From: Agrobacterium larrymoorei
Lineage (GTDB): Bacteria > Pseudomonadota > Alphaproteobacteria > Rhizobiales > Rhizobiaceae
Reading direction: 5' to 3'
DNA length: 64,000 nucleotides
NCBI RefSeq assembly: GCF_013322225.1
Contig: NZ_JAAMFB010000016.1
Span: forward strand, 1-64,000
The translations under genes were made by a program, and so were the position numbers. The notes beneath the pieces are model-generated. The model saw nothing but the letters and a program-made list of their open reading frames with translations, was not told where the DNA came from and ran no database searches. Below, one piece after another: positions 43,390 through 53,093 of the stretch (position 1 is its first letter; every line of letters starts with the position of its first letter).

Positions 43390-43899
43390 ATGGGGCAGGA
43401 TCATATCCGTTACGACATTCTCGCACAGGATGCCCTTCGCGGCGTTATTCGCAAGGTACTGAGCGAAGTTGCGGCGACCAGCCGCCTGCCCGGCGAACAC
43501 CATTTCTTCATCACGTTTCTCACCGGCGCTCCCGGTGTCCGTATTTCCCAGCATCTCAAGGCGAAATATGCCGAGCAGATGACGATCGTGATCCAGCACC
43601 AGTTCTGGGATTTGAAGGTCACCGAAACCCAGTTCGAAATTGGTCTGTCTTTCTCGGATACCCCTGAAAAGCTGGTGATTCCGTTCAATGCAATCCGTGG
43701 GTTCTACGATCCATCCGTGAACTTCGAGCTTGAATTCGACGTGCCGCTTTCCGAAGAGGAAGAAGTCGTTGAGGCTGAAATCACGGCCTACCCTGCCCCA
43801 GCCGAAGGCAAGCCTGTTTCTTCCGAAGAGAAGAAGTCAGACGACGAAAAGAAGGCTGGATCGGTCGTTTCGCTGGATGCGTTCCGCAAGAACAAATAA
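43390..43899 (+). CDS. sspB: SspB, ClpXP adaptor (alpha type)
   Basis: A 169-residue adaptor that binds the ssrA tag and delivers tagged proteins to ClpXP. The SspB fold covers residues ~1-125 (IRYDILAQDALRGVIRKVLSEV, then HHFFITFLTGAPGVRIS and LSFSDTPEKLVIPFNAI). An acidic, lysine-rich tail follows and ends SLDAFRKNK, consistent with a ClpX-docking tail. I chose the ATG at 43390, matching the family start; the frame extends further upstream. It lies beside ssrA, the gene for its own substrate tag. It is followed by DUF4169 and ribbon-helix-helix genes on the same strand. Confidence 0.93.
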   Translation: MGQDHIRYDILAQDALRGVIRKVLSEVAATSRLPGEHHFFITFLTGAPGVRISQHLKAKYAEQMTIVIQHQFWDLKVTETQFEIGLSFSDTPEKLVIPFNAIRGFYDPSVNFELEFDVPLSEEEEVVEAEITAYPAPAEGKPVSSEEKKSDDEKKAGSVVSLDAFRKNK

Positions 43900-43955
43900 T
43901 GCCTCTGCGGGCTTTGGCCTGCTCATCTGACCTTGCACCAGACGGAGAGAGCCGC

Positions 43956-44153
43956 ATGACGGGCGATGTCGTGAATCTGCGCCAGTTCCGCAAGCAGAAA
44001 ACTCGTACCGAAAAGGAAAAACAGGCGGAGCAAAACCGCCTGTCATTCGGCAGAACCAAAGCCGAAAAGACCCTGACATCTACCATCAACAAGAAGGCCA
44101 GCCAAAAGCTCGATCAAAGCAAGCTGGAGAAGAAAGACAGCCTGCCGGATTAG
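43956..44153 (+). CDS. DUF4169 family small basic protein
   Basis: A 65-residue, highly charged protein beginning MTGDVVNLRQFRKQKTR, the DUF4169 signature. Lys and Glu dominate (KEKQAEQNRLSFGRTKAEKT). The ATG at 43956 has GGAGAGAG upstream; an in-frame upstream start is less likely. In Rhizobiales DUF4169 proteins commonly sit beside a small ribbon-helix-helix protein, as here at 44401-44613, so the two may work together; this is inferred from recurrence I recall, not shown here. Function unknown. Confidence 0.8.
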   Translation: MTGDVVNLRQFRKQKTRTEKEKQAEQNRLSFGRTKAEKTLTSTINKKASQKLDQSKLEKKDSLPD

Positions 44154-44212
44154 GTAGGTTTTGGATCACCAGCCGGCCGGAACGTGACGACGGTTTCGGA
44201 CAGGCGGGTCGA

Positions 44213-44327
44213 ATGATTGCTGGCAACAAATCCGGCCTTAGCTCCATTGGTGAGTTTAAATTTTTCCGGCACCGGATAAGTGCGGAACTCCCACCGCCGA
44301 TCTGCGTTATCGAGAGCCAGCAATCAT
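44213..44327. repeat. 115-base unit bounded by 12-base inverted repeats
   Basis: ATGATTGCTGGC at 44213-44224 is the exact reverse complement of GCCAGCAATCAT at 44316-44327. The unit lies between the DUF4169 gene and the ribbon-helix-helix gene and contains no convincing reading frame. It may be a small mobile-element relic (MITE-like) or an RNA whose ends pair. I see no flanking target duplication. Confidence 0.45.
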
Positions 44328-44400
44328 AAATTTCATATACTTGCAGGCACAACATGAATCAGACTGACAAAACCCTGAGCCAGTTTGGGAAGCCGCAATT

Positions 44401-44613
44401 TTGATCCGAAAGCACTCCACAACCCTTCACGGCCACCGCACCAGCATCTCGCTGGAGGATGCGTTTTGGGACGAGCTTCGATCAATTGCTGAAAAGCGCA
44501 AAATGAGTTTTGCGGCACTTCTGGCAGAAATAGATGACAATCGCCCAGAAGACAGCAACCTGTCTTCATCTCTGCGAGTGTACGTGCTCAACTGGCTCAA
44601 GTCACATAAGTAG
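44401..44613 (+). CDS. Ribbon-helix-helix domain protein
   Basis: A 70-residue protein with the RHH_4-type ribbon-helix-helix fold: the strand TTLHGHRTSISL (residues 7-18), helix A (EDAFWDELRSIAEKRKM) and helix B (SFAALLAEIDDN). Such proteins bind DNA as dimers or tetramers, or serve as antitoxin-like regulators. The start is a TTG (44401). A 16-codon frame beginning at an ATG at 44354 ends TTTTGA, overlapping this TTG, so translation may be coupled. It is partner to the DUF4169 gene upstream by conserved neighbourhood. Confidence 0.82.
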   Translation: MIRKHSTTLHGHRTSISLEDAFWDELRSIAEKRKMSFAALLAEIDDNRPEDSNLSSSLRVYVLNWLKSHK

Positions 44614-44646
44614 CCATATCAGCTAAATAATCTTTGCGGAGAAACG

Positions 44647-47600
44647 TTAAGGCGTTGCCGTATTCGGCGGGTTGGAGAATTGGCGGATAACCTCCTCCGT
44701 CGGCGGTACGCTAAGAGCTGGACCGGACTGAGGTTGGCTTTGTTCGCGTTGCAGGCGCTCCTGCTGTTCCTTTTTGGCCTGAAGACGTTCCTGTGCAATT
44801 GTGCGTAGTCGCTCTTCTTCCGCCTGCCTTACTTTTTCGGCGGCTTCCGCGCGTTCTTTCGCGGCCTGACGTTCGGCAGCCTGAAAGCGGTATAGCGCAA
44901 CCTCACGCCGAAGCCGCTGCTTTTCCATGACGCTGGCCTGAAGCGCCTCGACGCGGCGGCGCTCGCGCTCGAAGGCGCGCAGCGAAAGATAACCTGTGAG
45001 GCCGGAGACATCCGTAGTCAGTGCCGGTTGCGCGAGCGGACCGGTATAGTTCAGCCGGATCGATGGCTCTGCACCGGCAAGTTCCTCAATCCCGGGATTG
45101 AATTTCATTTCGATACCGCCGTTCAGCGTCTCGGTAGCAAGGTTCAGGGCAAGTTGCCCATTAAACGAGACCTGCTGCGTTGCAGCCGACACATTCTGCA
45201 TATGCAGACTGCCATCGCTGATCGTGAACGGCATTGAGACTTCACCGAGCGGAATTTCGCCCTGCCACAACTGTGCATCCACCAGCGGGCGCACCTTGGC
45301 AGCATCGATATTGCTCTGCAACGCGTTCGCTTCCTGCAGCCATGGCTGAAACGCATTTTGGTTGAGGCCGCGCGCGACAAGACCACCCGTGCGGATTTCG
45401 CCGGAACCACCAGCCGAAGACAAAAGCTCGGCGACGCTTTTGCCGGTTGCTTCCACAGTCATATCGACGGCGAAACGACCGCTCGCGACAGGAGCGTTGC
45501 CGCTCTTCCACATCACGCTGTCGGGGTTGGCACCGGAAATTGCGATTTTCGTGCGGAAGATACCGGCGCTTTCGCCAGTTGCCATCGCCACGCGGCCTGA
45601 AACCTTGCCCCCCATCCAGTCACCTGTCACGTCGTTGAGAGACAATGTGCCGTTGGCGTGGTTCAAGGCGAAGGAAAGCGCGCTTACAGTGCCGAACGAG
45701 CCAGCCTGGAAATTCGCTGCCTTTACCGACAGTGACGCATCGAGCCATGGAAACGCCGGAAGCGCGACTGGTTTGGCGTTGAGTGCGCCAGATTCAGGAT
45801 CTATTACCGGCCCGTACATCGTATCGCCCAGCCAGGCGAGATCGACGTTATCCAGCGTAAGATCACCGGTAACCTTGTGTGGCGAGGCTTTCGCAACAGT
45901 CAGGTTGCCGGAAAATTTGTTACCGCCCGCTTGCCCCAAGAGATTAGAGAACGTTGCCTTCAAACTATCGATGGCGAGCTTCGCATTGCCTTTCATTGCC
46001 ATGCCACCGCCAAGCTGCGGCAGACCGATGGCATTCATGATAAGGTAAGGCTCGATATCGACGCTTTCGAGCGCCAAATCGGCGCTACCTTCACCGAAAT
46101 TGGACGCAGCCAGCGAAAAGCTACCATTGGCGGAAAAATGCGTACGCTCGGTGGAGAAACGGACGTCCGTCTGTGCCGAGGAACCCAATGTTCCATTCAG
46201 CTTCACAGACAGAAGACCTTCACCATCCGCATCGAAAGGAAGCGGATCCAGTCCCACCTGCCCGAACAGAATGGCCGTCGACTGGTTTTTGAGAACCGCC
46301 TCTAGCGTCAACGCCGTGTCGTCGGTGATGGACAAAAAGTCCGGCAGCTTGGCGACGGCCGATACGCGGCTGCCATTGATCGTGCCGGACACGGCAGCGT
46401 TCGCGCCGCCATTGTTGCTGTCGACCGAAAGATCCACCGCGACATCGGAATTTGCATACCAGGGTGCGCTTTTGACGAGACGATCCAGCAAAGGATGGTT
46501 TGGCAGTTTTTGCCGAAGGAGATCGAAAACCGGCTGCATATCGACAGCGTGAACATTGACTGTTCCCTTGCCTGCATATTCCAGCAAGGAACCCTGTAGC
46601 TGTCCCTTGGCACGCACTTCGGCGCCGGCAATATCGCCTGCATTCATCGTGTCGAGCGACAATACACCGTCGGCCAGCGTGAAAGCGGTTTCCACCTTAT
46701 TGGCAGTCACGCCCGACATGTTGAATCGGTCTGCCTTGAACTTCGCGGTGATGCGGTGGTCGAGAACCGTGCCCCCGACCTGATCGCCGAGCGCCAGACC
46801 TCCCAATGCCTTTAGGGCGTCCAGATCTATCTCGTCACCGGAAAGATCGACATCGATACTTGCTCCCTTCTCCATCGACTGACGCACCAGGCTGCCGTGG
46901 AGAGAAGCCTGACCGATGGCGAGCTCGAGATCGTCGAAGCGTTGTGCCTGTGTCGTCAGTGAAACCTTAGAGGAAAAACCCGCTGCGTTGAGCTGCCGGA
47001 TGGCGGGATCGACCGTGCCGGACAGCCAGTTTGCCAGACCGGACGGCTGGTTGGACGCCACCAGCATATCGCCGTTGAAAGCGGGACCACCCGTCAGGGT
47101 CAGCGAACCCTTGCCTTCCAGCTGCGTTCTGCCGGGCAAGACAGCCACTGCATTCACCACTTGCCAGCCCGCGCCATCGGGCTGCACCTCGAGACGGATA
47201 TCGCGAATGGTCGTGTCGTCGGAAACCAGCGCCGGAAGGCTGATACTCGCCTTGCCGGGAACCTGTGGAACGGGAATACGCGCGATCAGCCCCGCGAAGG
47301 CTTCGATGCGCTGCCGCACGGAAGCTGTCGGTACACGAGAGGTCTTCCCCGCCTGTACGGGGGCTGGCGCAAAGCGATTGAAGTCGATCTGCTGGCCATC
47401 CGCCGTCAGCAGGAACTCCGGCTCGGTACCCGTGTCCAGTGTTGCTTCACCGGTTACAATGTAGGGGTTTTCCGTGCCGCCGAGTTCCATGCGGTAGCTT
47501 GGTATACGAACGCGCCCGTTCGTCAGCTCGAAGCTGCCTCGCGTACGCGGCGCGGAAAACATGGACTGGTCGTTCTGCTGCTTCTGCTTGTCGTCCTGCC

Positions 47601-48336
47601 GAAAATTGAAGGCGAAGGAACCGCTGTAAACCGGGCGACCGGCAGCAGCACCAATGCCGCCGTCCAGATCGATCTCGACCGGATACTCATCCGGCTGCAT
47701 CCGCAGACGCAGGCCCATTCGACCAACAGTCGGGTCCGGCTCCCCGCTGCTCAGCGAGAAAGATCCGGCATGACCATCAATCGCAGCCCTGCCATCGGCA
47801 CGCCATGGACCGGCAAGCGATTTTGCCGACATTGCCGCATTCAGCCCGCTGATCGTGCGATTACGACCCGATTGCTCATCGATGAACTCGATCTGTCCGC
47901 CTTCGATATTGACACTTTCCAGAACGACGGTGCGGGCTGGGATTTCAGCGCGACCGCCGCGCATCCAGTCCAGCGTACCGTCTTTCAACAACCGGATTTT
48001 TGCCTTTGGTTCTTCGATGCGCATATCGAAGATACGCGCTTCACCAGAAAGAAACGGCGCCAGTTCAGCATCCATCGAGAAGCGGGCCACCTGAATAAGC
48101 GGCGAGCCATCGGCATCCGTTCCGGCGCGCACGTCGTGCAGCGTGACTGAAGGAAAAGGTAAGAGACGCGCCTCCACAGGGCCGTGAACGACGACCTTCT
48201 TGCCGAGAATACGACTTGCCTGATCTTCGAAATTGCGGCGGAAATCGGTCCAGTCGATAAAGTAAGGTATCAGGAGCGCCGCAAACAGCGTCACGACCAA
48301 GAGCCCGCCCAGAAAAACCAATATGCGTCCGAGCAC
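44647..48336 (-). CDS. AsmA-like family protein
   Basis: A large 1229-residue protein of the AsmA family, anchored in the inner membrane with a periplasmic body. The N-terminal membrane helix (ILVFLGGLLVVTLFAALLIPYF) is followed by the AsmA start motif DWTDFRRNFEDQASRILGKKVVVHGPVEARLLPFPSVTL. Repeated beta-rich segments of VNIEGGQIEF and GSFELTNGRVRIP type follow. An AsmA C-terminal domain lies around residues 900-1100 and the last ~110 residues form a charged coiled coil. Such proteins are proposed lipid carriers or outer-membrane assembly factors. Single gene, convergent with the ribbon-helix-helix gene. Confidence 0.88.
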   Translation of the reverse strand: MLGRILVFLGGLLVVTLFAALLIPYFIDWTDFRRNFEDQASRILGKKVVVHGPVEARLLPFPSVTLHDVRAGTDADGSPLIQVARFSMDAELAPFLSGEARIFDMRIEEPKAKIRLLKDGTLDWMRGGRAEIPARTVVLESVNIEGGQIEFIDEQSGRNRTISGLNAAMSAKSLAGPWRADGRAAIDGHAGSFSLSSGEPDPTVGRMGLRLRMQPDEYPVEIDLDGGIGAAAGRPVYSGSFAFNFRQDDKQKQQNDQSMFSAPRTRGSFELTNGRVRIPSYRMELGGTENPYIVTGEATLDTGTEPEFLLTADGQQIDFNRFAPAPVQAGKTSRVPTASVRQRIEAFAGLIARIPVPQVPGKASISLPALVSDDTTIRDIRLEVQPDGAGWQVVNAVAVLPGRTQLEGKGSLTLTGGPAFNGDMLVASNQPSGLANWLSGTVDPAIRQLNAAGFSSKVSLTTQAQRFDDLELAIGQASLHGSLVRQSMEKGASIDVDLSGDEIDLDALKALGGLALGDQVGGTVLDHRITAKFKADRFNMSGVTANKVETAFTLADGVLSLDTMNAGDIAGAEVRAKGQLQGSLLEYAGKGTVNVHAVDMQPVFDLLRQKLPNHPLLDRLVKSAPWYANSDVAVDLSVDSNNGGANAAVSGTINGSRVSAVAKLPDFLSITDDTALTLEAVLKNQSTAILFGQVGLDPLPFDADGEGLLSVKLNGTLGSSAQTDVRFSTERTHFSANGSFSLAASNFGEGSADLALESVDIEPYLIMNAIGLPQLGGGMAMKGNAKLAIDSLKATFSNLLGQAGGNKFSGNLTVAKASPHKVTGDLTLDNVDLAWLGDTMYGPVIDPESGALNAKPVALPAFPWLDASLSVKAANFQAGSFGTVSALSFALNHANGTLSLNDVTGDWMGGKVSGRVAMATGESAGIFRTKIAISGANPDSVMWKSGNAPVASGRFAVDMTVEATGKSVAELLSSAGGSGEIRTGGLVARGLNQNAFQPWLQEANALQSNIDAAKVRPLVDAQLWQGEIPLGEVSMPFTISDGSLHMQNVSAATQQVSFNGQLALNLATETLNGGIEMKFNPGIEELAGAEPSIRLNYTGPLAQPALTTDVSGLTGYLSLRAFERERRRVEALQASVMEKQRLRREVALYRFQAAERQAAKERAEAAEKVRQAEEERLRTIAQERLQAKKEQQERLQREQSQPQSGPALSVPPTEEVIRQFSNPPNTATP

Positions 48337-48419
48337 GACCCGACGTCTCCTTTAATCCTTGATGAAATTAGCGTTTTTTCGCTTGAGGGCAAGTGTCAAT
48401 TAGAACCTGCCTAACCGCG

Positions 48420-49829
48420 TTAAAGACGGAAAAGCTTGCCCGGATTGAAAATATTATCGGGATCAAGTGACCGCTTGATGGCACGCATCATATCGAGCGC
48501 ATTTCCGGCTTCTTCTTCCAGAAAACTCATCTTTCCCTGCCCTATGCCGTGCTCACCCGTGCAAGTGCCGTCGAAAGCAATTGCGCGACGGTTGAGGCGG
48601 GCGACGAAGGCTTCCGTCTTTGCTACACTTTCGGGGTCTTTGCCATCGAACAGCACCAGAACATGGAAATTACCGTCACCCGCGTGGCCGACGATCGGCG
48701 CTAACATCCCGTTCTCAGCAATGTCCCCCTGCGTTTCGACCACGCAGTCGGCAAGGCGCGAAATCGGTACGCAAACATCGGTCGAAAGGCCGTCCAGATG
48801 CGGCGCAAGCGCACGCGATGCCCAATAGGCATCATGGCGCGCCTTCCAGAGCTTGTTTCGCTCCTGAGCATCGCCTGTCCACTTGAAATCCGTGCTGCCG
48901 TATTCGGCGGCAATTTCCGCGAATTGTTGAGATTGCAGCGCCGTTGTTTCATCCGTGCCGTGAAACTCCACAAACAGCGTCGGCTTCTCGTCGTAACCGA
49001 GGCCGGAATAAGCGTTGCATGCACGAATCTGCACTTCATCCAGAAGCTCGATACGGGCAACAGGAATGCCGATCTGGATCGTCATGATAACCGCATCGCA
49101 AGCAGCCTTGATGCTTTCGAACGAACAAACCCCACCAGCAATTTTTTCAGGAATTCCCTGTAGGCGCAATGTAACGGAGGTCAACACGCCGAGCGTGCCT
49201 TCCGCACCAACGAACAACCTCGTCAGATCGTAACCTGCGGAAGACTTGCGCGCGCGTCTGCCGGTGCGGATTTCCTCGCCATTCGCGGTCACGGCGGTAA
49301 CGGCCAGAACATTATCCTTCATGGTGCCATAGCGTACGGCATTGGTGCCGGATGCGCGTGTGGATGCCATTCCGCCGATGGAAGCGTTTGCGCCTGGGTC
49401 GATTGGAAAAAACAAGCCCGTATCGCGCAGATAGGTGTTGAGCTGCTCGCGGGTGACGCCCGGCTCCACCGTCACATCCAGGTCTTCGGCGTTCACCTCG
49501 ATGATACGGTTCATGCGGCTGAAATCTACAGAAATGCCGCCTGAAGGCGCGTTGACCTGCCCTTCCAGCGAAGAGCCTATCCCAAAGGGAATGACGGGAA
49601 CTTTGTGCTCCGCGCAGGCCTTTACCACCGCCTTCACGTCGTCCGCACTCTCGGCAAACACCACGCCGTCCGGCAACTGTGTCGTCAGATAGGTTGTTGT
49701 ATGGGAGTGCTGTTCACGAAAGGACAGCCCGGTCTGGAGCTTGTCCCCAAGCTGCTGTTTCAGAACACCGAGAACGGCAGAAACAGCCGCTTCGTTTCTA
49801 AATCCCGATACGACATCCTTGAGGGCCAT
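48420..49829 (-). CDS. FAD-linked oxidase, D-lactate/glycolate type
   Basis: A 469-residue flavoprotein of the vanillyl-alcohol-oxidase/D-lactate dehydrogenase family (FAD_binding_4 plus FAD-oxidase_C). The FAD-binding half includes VIPFGIGSSLEGQVNAPSGGISVD near residue 83 and GLFFPIDPGANASIGGMASTRASGT near 145. The C-terminal half has the substrate histidines in PIVGHAGDGNFHVL and GTCTGEHGIGQGKMSFL. Likely a cytochrome-linked D-lactate or 2-hydroxyacid dehydrogenase; single-gene D-lactate type is favoured over GlcD, since no glcE or glcF is nearby. I chose the ATG at 49827-49829, with GGAGA upstream. Confidence 0.87.
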   Translation of the reverse strand: MALKDVVSGFRNEAAVSAVLGVLKQQLGDKLQTGLSFREQHSHTTTYLTTQLPDGVVFAESADDVKAVVKACAEHKVPVIPFGIGSSLEGQVNAPSGGISVDFSRMNRIIEVNAEDLDVTVEPGVTREQLNTYLRDTGLFFPIDPGANASIGGMASTRASGTNAVRYGTMKDNVLAVTAVTANGEEIRTGRRARKSSAGYDLTRLFVGAEGTLGVLTSVTLRLQGIPEKIAGGVCSFESIKAACDAVIMTIQIGIPVARIELLDEVQIRACNAYSGLGYDEKPTLFVEFHGTDETTALQSQQFAEIAAEYGSTDFKWTGDAQERNKLWKARHDAYWASRALAPHLDGLSTDVCVPISRLADCVVETQGDIAENGMLAPIVGHAGDGNFHVLVLFDGKDPESVAKTEAFVARLNRRAIAFDGTCTGEHGIGQGKMSFLEEEAGNALDMMRAIKRSLDPDNIFNPGKLFRL

Positions 49830-49928
49830 GAGGGTCTCCACTGCAATACAAAAGTCGGACTCGCTTTCCGCAAGTCCGGCTTGGTATGAGACACTGATCT
49901 GGCTTTGTCCAGATGCTATGCCGCCACC

Positions 49929-52900
49929 TCACTCGGCAGCGAGAAGCGGCTTGTCCTCTTCGATGGCCCGGCGGCGGATGGCCGTTTCCAGCTCGCGGTG
50001 CAGGCGGATTTCCTCGTCCGCGTGCGGCTTGGCAAAACGGGCCAGCAACAGATAGGACACCGGCGTGATGTAGAGCGTCACCAGCGTCGCGAGGCCAAGA
50101 CCGCCGACGATGACCCAGCCGAGCGCGATGCGCGCTTCCGCGCCCGCGCCCTGCGCCAGCACAAGAGGCACACCGCCGAGGATCGTTGCGATCATCGTCA
50201 TCATGACAGGCCGCAGGCGAATGGTGCACGCCTTCTCGATGGCTTCGCGCACGCTCGCTCCGCGATCCCGCAGCTGGTTGGCAAATTCCACGATCAGAAT
50301 GCCGTTCTTCGCCATCACACCGACCAGAAGCACAAGGCCGATCTGGCTATAGACATTGAGGCTGGAACCGGTGACGAGCAGCGCGATAACGGCGCAGGCC
50401 AGACCCAGCGGGACGGTCGTCATGATGATGATCGAGCTCAATACACTTTCAAACTGTGCCGCCAATACAAGGAAGATGATGGCAATGGCAAAGCCGAAGG
50501 TCAGCAACATACCGCTGGAATTCTCCTCAAGCGTTGCCGCCTCACCGAGTGGCAGAAGACGCGCGCCGGATGGCAATATCGACTGCGCCATCTCATTGAC
50601 CTTCGCGACCGCCTCGCCCAGCGAGACGCCATCGCGCAGATTTGCGGAAAAACCGACCGATGGAAGCTGCTGCTCACGGTTCAGTTCCGGCGCGACGGCT
50701 GTCTCCTTCAGCGTGGCGATGGTGGACATCGGCACCATCCTGCCGTCTTCTGTCTTGAGGAAGACGTTTTCGAGGTCGGTCGGATCGTTGATCGGGCGCG
50801 TTGACGACAAAAGCCGAACTGGAACGGCGTCGCCATTTACGAACACATCCACAATCGAGCGCCCTTCCAGCAACGACTGCATTGCGTGAGACAGGCCGGT
50901 GATATCGATGCCCAGGTCCGATGCCCGTTCACGATTGATCGAAACGGAGAGCTGTGCCTGGTTGGGTTCATTATCCAGTTGCGGTGTGTCGAACAGGCCG
51001 CTTTCTTCCATTGCGCGAAGCAACTTCTGAGTGGCTTCGTTCAGTGCTCCATAATTGCTGCCGACCATCGCCATGCTAAGGCCATTGCCCGCACCGCGAA
51101 TACGCAGGCTGTTCGGCTGCGAAGCCGTTCCGCGAAGGGCCGGAACCTTCTGCGCGGCCGCGTTGACGTCCTGTGCAATCTGGTTCTGCGTGCGCTCGCG
51201 TTCTCCCCAGGGCGCAAGTGTCAGCACCATGAAGCCGGAGTTGGACGAGCCATTCATGCCGGTGATCGAATAGATGTTGCGGATTTCGCCACTATCGCGC
51301 AACGGCTTGAGGTTCTCTTCGATCCGCTGCAATTGATCGCGCGTATATTCAAGGCTCACGCCCTGCGGTGCCGTCACACGCATGAAAAGTGAGGAGCGGT
51401 CTTCGCGCGGCGTCAGTTCGTTCTGCACCATGCCGAAGGCGACCCAGGACACACCTGCAAAAGCAAGCGAGACAACGATAACGATGAGTGGATTGTTGAG
51501 GCATCCTGACAGCGTGTTCTTGTAAGTCGTTGCAAAGACATTGCCAAACCATGCGAGCGGCCCGGTCTGATCCTCCACATTGTTCTTGAGCATTCGGGAA
51601 GCGAGCATGGGGCAAAGCGTCAGCGCGACGATTGACGAAAGACCCACCGCGAATGCCAGCACGAAGCCAAATTCGCGAAACAGCCCGCCCAACTGACCAG
51701 GAAGGAACGATAGCGGAATGAAAACGGCGGCAAGAGTGGCGGTGGTGGCGATGACTGCGAAGAAAACCTCCTGAGTGCCGAGTACGGCAGCCGCACGCGG
51801 CCCCATGCCTTCGGCGCGGCGTCGAAATATGTTTTCCAAAACCACGATGGCGTCATCGACAACCAGACCCGTTGCCAGAACGATGGCGAGCAAGGTGAGG
51901 ATGTTGATGGAAAAGCCCACCATATAGATCGCGACCAGCGTACCGATCAGCGCAACGGGCATGGTGATCGCTGGAATGAGGGTGGCGCGCCAATCCCGCA
52001 GGAAGAGATAAAGCACGACGAGAACGATCACAGCGGAAAGGCCAAGCGCCAGTTCCACCTCGTGCAACGCACCCTCGATAAACACCGCATCGTCGCTTGT
52101 CACGACGACCCGCGTGCCTTCCGGCAGGTTTGGCGTCATCGACTCCACCGCCGCTTTCACGCCGTTGGAAATGTTGAGCGTGTTGGACTGTGCCTGACGA
52201 ATGACGCCCAGACCGACGCCCTGTACGCCATTGGAACGAAGAGAGGTATTTTCGTCATCCGCACCCAATTGAACACTAGCCACATCGCGCAGACGTACCC
52301 GGTCCTTGATCAGCAGGTTTTCAAATTCCGCAGGCGTCGTGAGGTTTGCCGTGGCGCGCACGACGATATCCTGTGTAGAGCTTTTGAGTGAACCCGCTGG
52401 CACATCGAGCGCGGCAGTCGACAAGGCATTCGAAACATCCGTGACCGTCAAGCCCCGACTGGCCAGTGCCGCCTGATCGAGATCGATGCGGAAGACCTTT
52501 TCCTGATCACCGTACATTTCGACGTCGGCCACACCATCCACGGCGGCGAGACGGTCGATGATTTCGTCGTCCACAAGGTTCGTCAGGTCTTCCATGCTGA
52601 GCGTGGAAGAGGTGACCGCAAGCCGCATGATCGGCTGGCTATCGGAATCCGCCTTGATGATCTGCGGCTCGTCGGCATCGTCCGGCATCTGGTTGGTAAT
52701 GCGACCGATAGCATCGCGCACATCGTTCGCCGCAACAGCCAGATCGATATCGTCGCCGAATTCCATCGTCACACGGCTGGTACCGAATTGTGATTCGGAT
52801 GATATGGATTTAACACCGCTGACACGGGCAACGGCGCCTTCGATGGTTTGGGTGACTTCCTGATCGATGGTTTCGGGCGAAGCGCCGTCATAGGTGGTGC

Positions 52901-53093
52901 GCACGGAAATGACAGGTCGGTCCACATCCGGCAGTTCGCGTACCTCCACACCGGCAAGTGCGGCAAGACCGGCAACGACGAGCAGCGTATTCAAAACCGC
53001 AGCAAGGATGGGACGGCGCACGAAAAGCGCGGTAAAGGCCAGCTTCGAATCCTGGCCCGTTTGAGGCGTCTGTCCGTTGATGGAACCACTCAC
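49929..53093 (-). CDS. RND multidrug efflux permease
   Basis: A 1054-residue inner-membrane RND pump (HAE1/AcrB-MexF type) that expels hydrophobic compounds using the proton gradient. The N-terminal helix starts LFVRRPILAAVLNTLLVVAG. The signature GLVVDDAIVVLENIFRR lies in TM4, carrying the conserved proton-relay aspartates, and a matching repeat (VLLVGVMAKNGILIVEFANQL) is in the second half; two large periplasmic loops separate them. The GTG start (53091-53093) overlaps the adaptor stop (GTGA), so both are coupled. No outer-membrane channel gene is next to them. Substrates unknown. Confidence 0.93.
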   Translation of the reverse strand: MSGSINGQTPQTGQDSKLAFTALFVRRPILAAVLNTLLVVAGLAALAGVEVRELPDVDRPVISVRTTYDGASPETIDQEVTQTIEGAVARVSGVKSISSESQFGTSRVTMEFGDDIDLAVAANDVRDAIGRITNQMPDDADEPQIIKADSDSQPIMRLAVTSSTLSMEDLTNLVDDEIIDRLAAVDGVADVEMYGDQEKVFRIDLDQAALASRGLTVTDVSNALSTAALDVPAGSLKSSTQDIVVRATANLTTPAEFENLLIKDRVRLRDVASVQLGADDENTSLRSNGVQGVGLGVIRQAQSNTLNISNGVKAAVESMTPNLPEGTRVVVTSDDAVFIEGALHEVELALGLSAVIVLVVLYLFLRDWRATLIPAITMPVALIGTLVAIYMVGFSINILTLLAIVLATGLVVDDAIVVLENIFRRRAEGMGPRAAAVLGTQEVFFAVIATTATLAAVFIPLSFLPGQLGGLFREFGFVLAFAVGLSSIVALTLCPMLASRMLKNNVEDQTGPLAWFGNVFATTYKNTLSGCLNNPLIVIVVSLAFAGVSWVAFGMVQNELTPREDRSSLFMRVTAPQGVSLEYTRDQLQRIEENLKPLRDSGEIRNIYSITGMNGSSNSGFMVLTLAPWGERERTQNQIAQDVNAAAQKVPALRGTASQPNSLRIRGAGNGLSMAMVGSNYGALNEATQKLLRAMEESGLFDTPQLDNEPNQAQLSVSINRERASDLGIDITGLSHAMQSLLEGRSIVDVFVNGDAVPVRLLSSTRPINDPTDLENVFLKTEDGRMVPMSTIATLKETAVAPELNREQQLPSVGFSANLRDGVSLGEAVAKVNEMAQSILPSGARLLPLGEAATLEENSSGMLLTFGFAIAIIFLVLAAQFESVLSSIIIMTTVPLGLACAVIALLVTGSSLNVYSQIGLVLLVGVMAKNGILIVEFANQLRDRGASVREAIEKACTIRLRPVMMTMIATILGGVPLVLAQGAGAEARIALGWVIVGGLGLATLVTLYITPVSYLLLARFAKPHADEEIRLHRELETAIRRRAIEEDKPLLAAE

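Noticed and set aside
44086-44355. 89-codon minus-strand frame in the DUF4169-RHH gap
   Set aside because: No ribosome site and no family; it crosses the inverted-repeat unit and the DUF4169 3' end.
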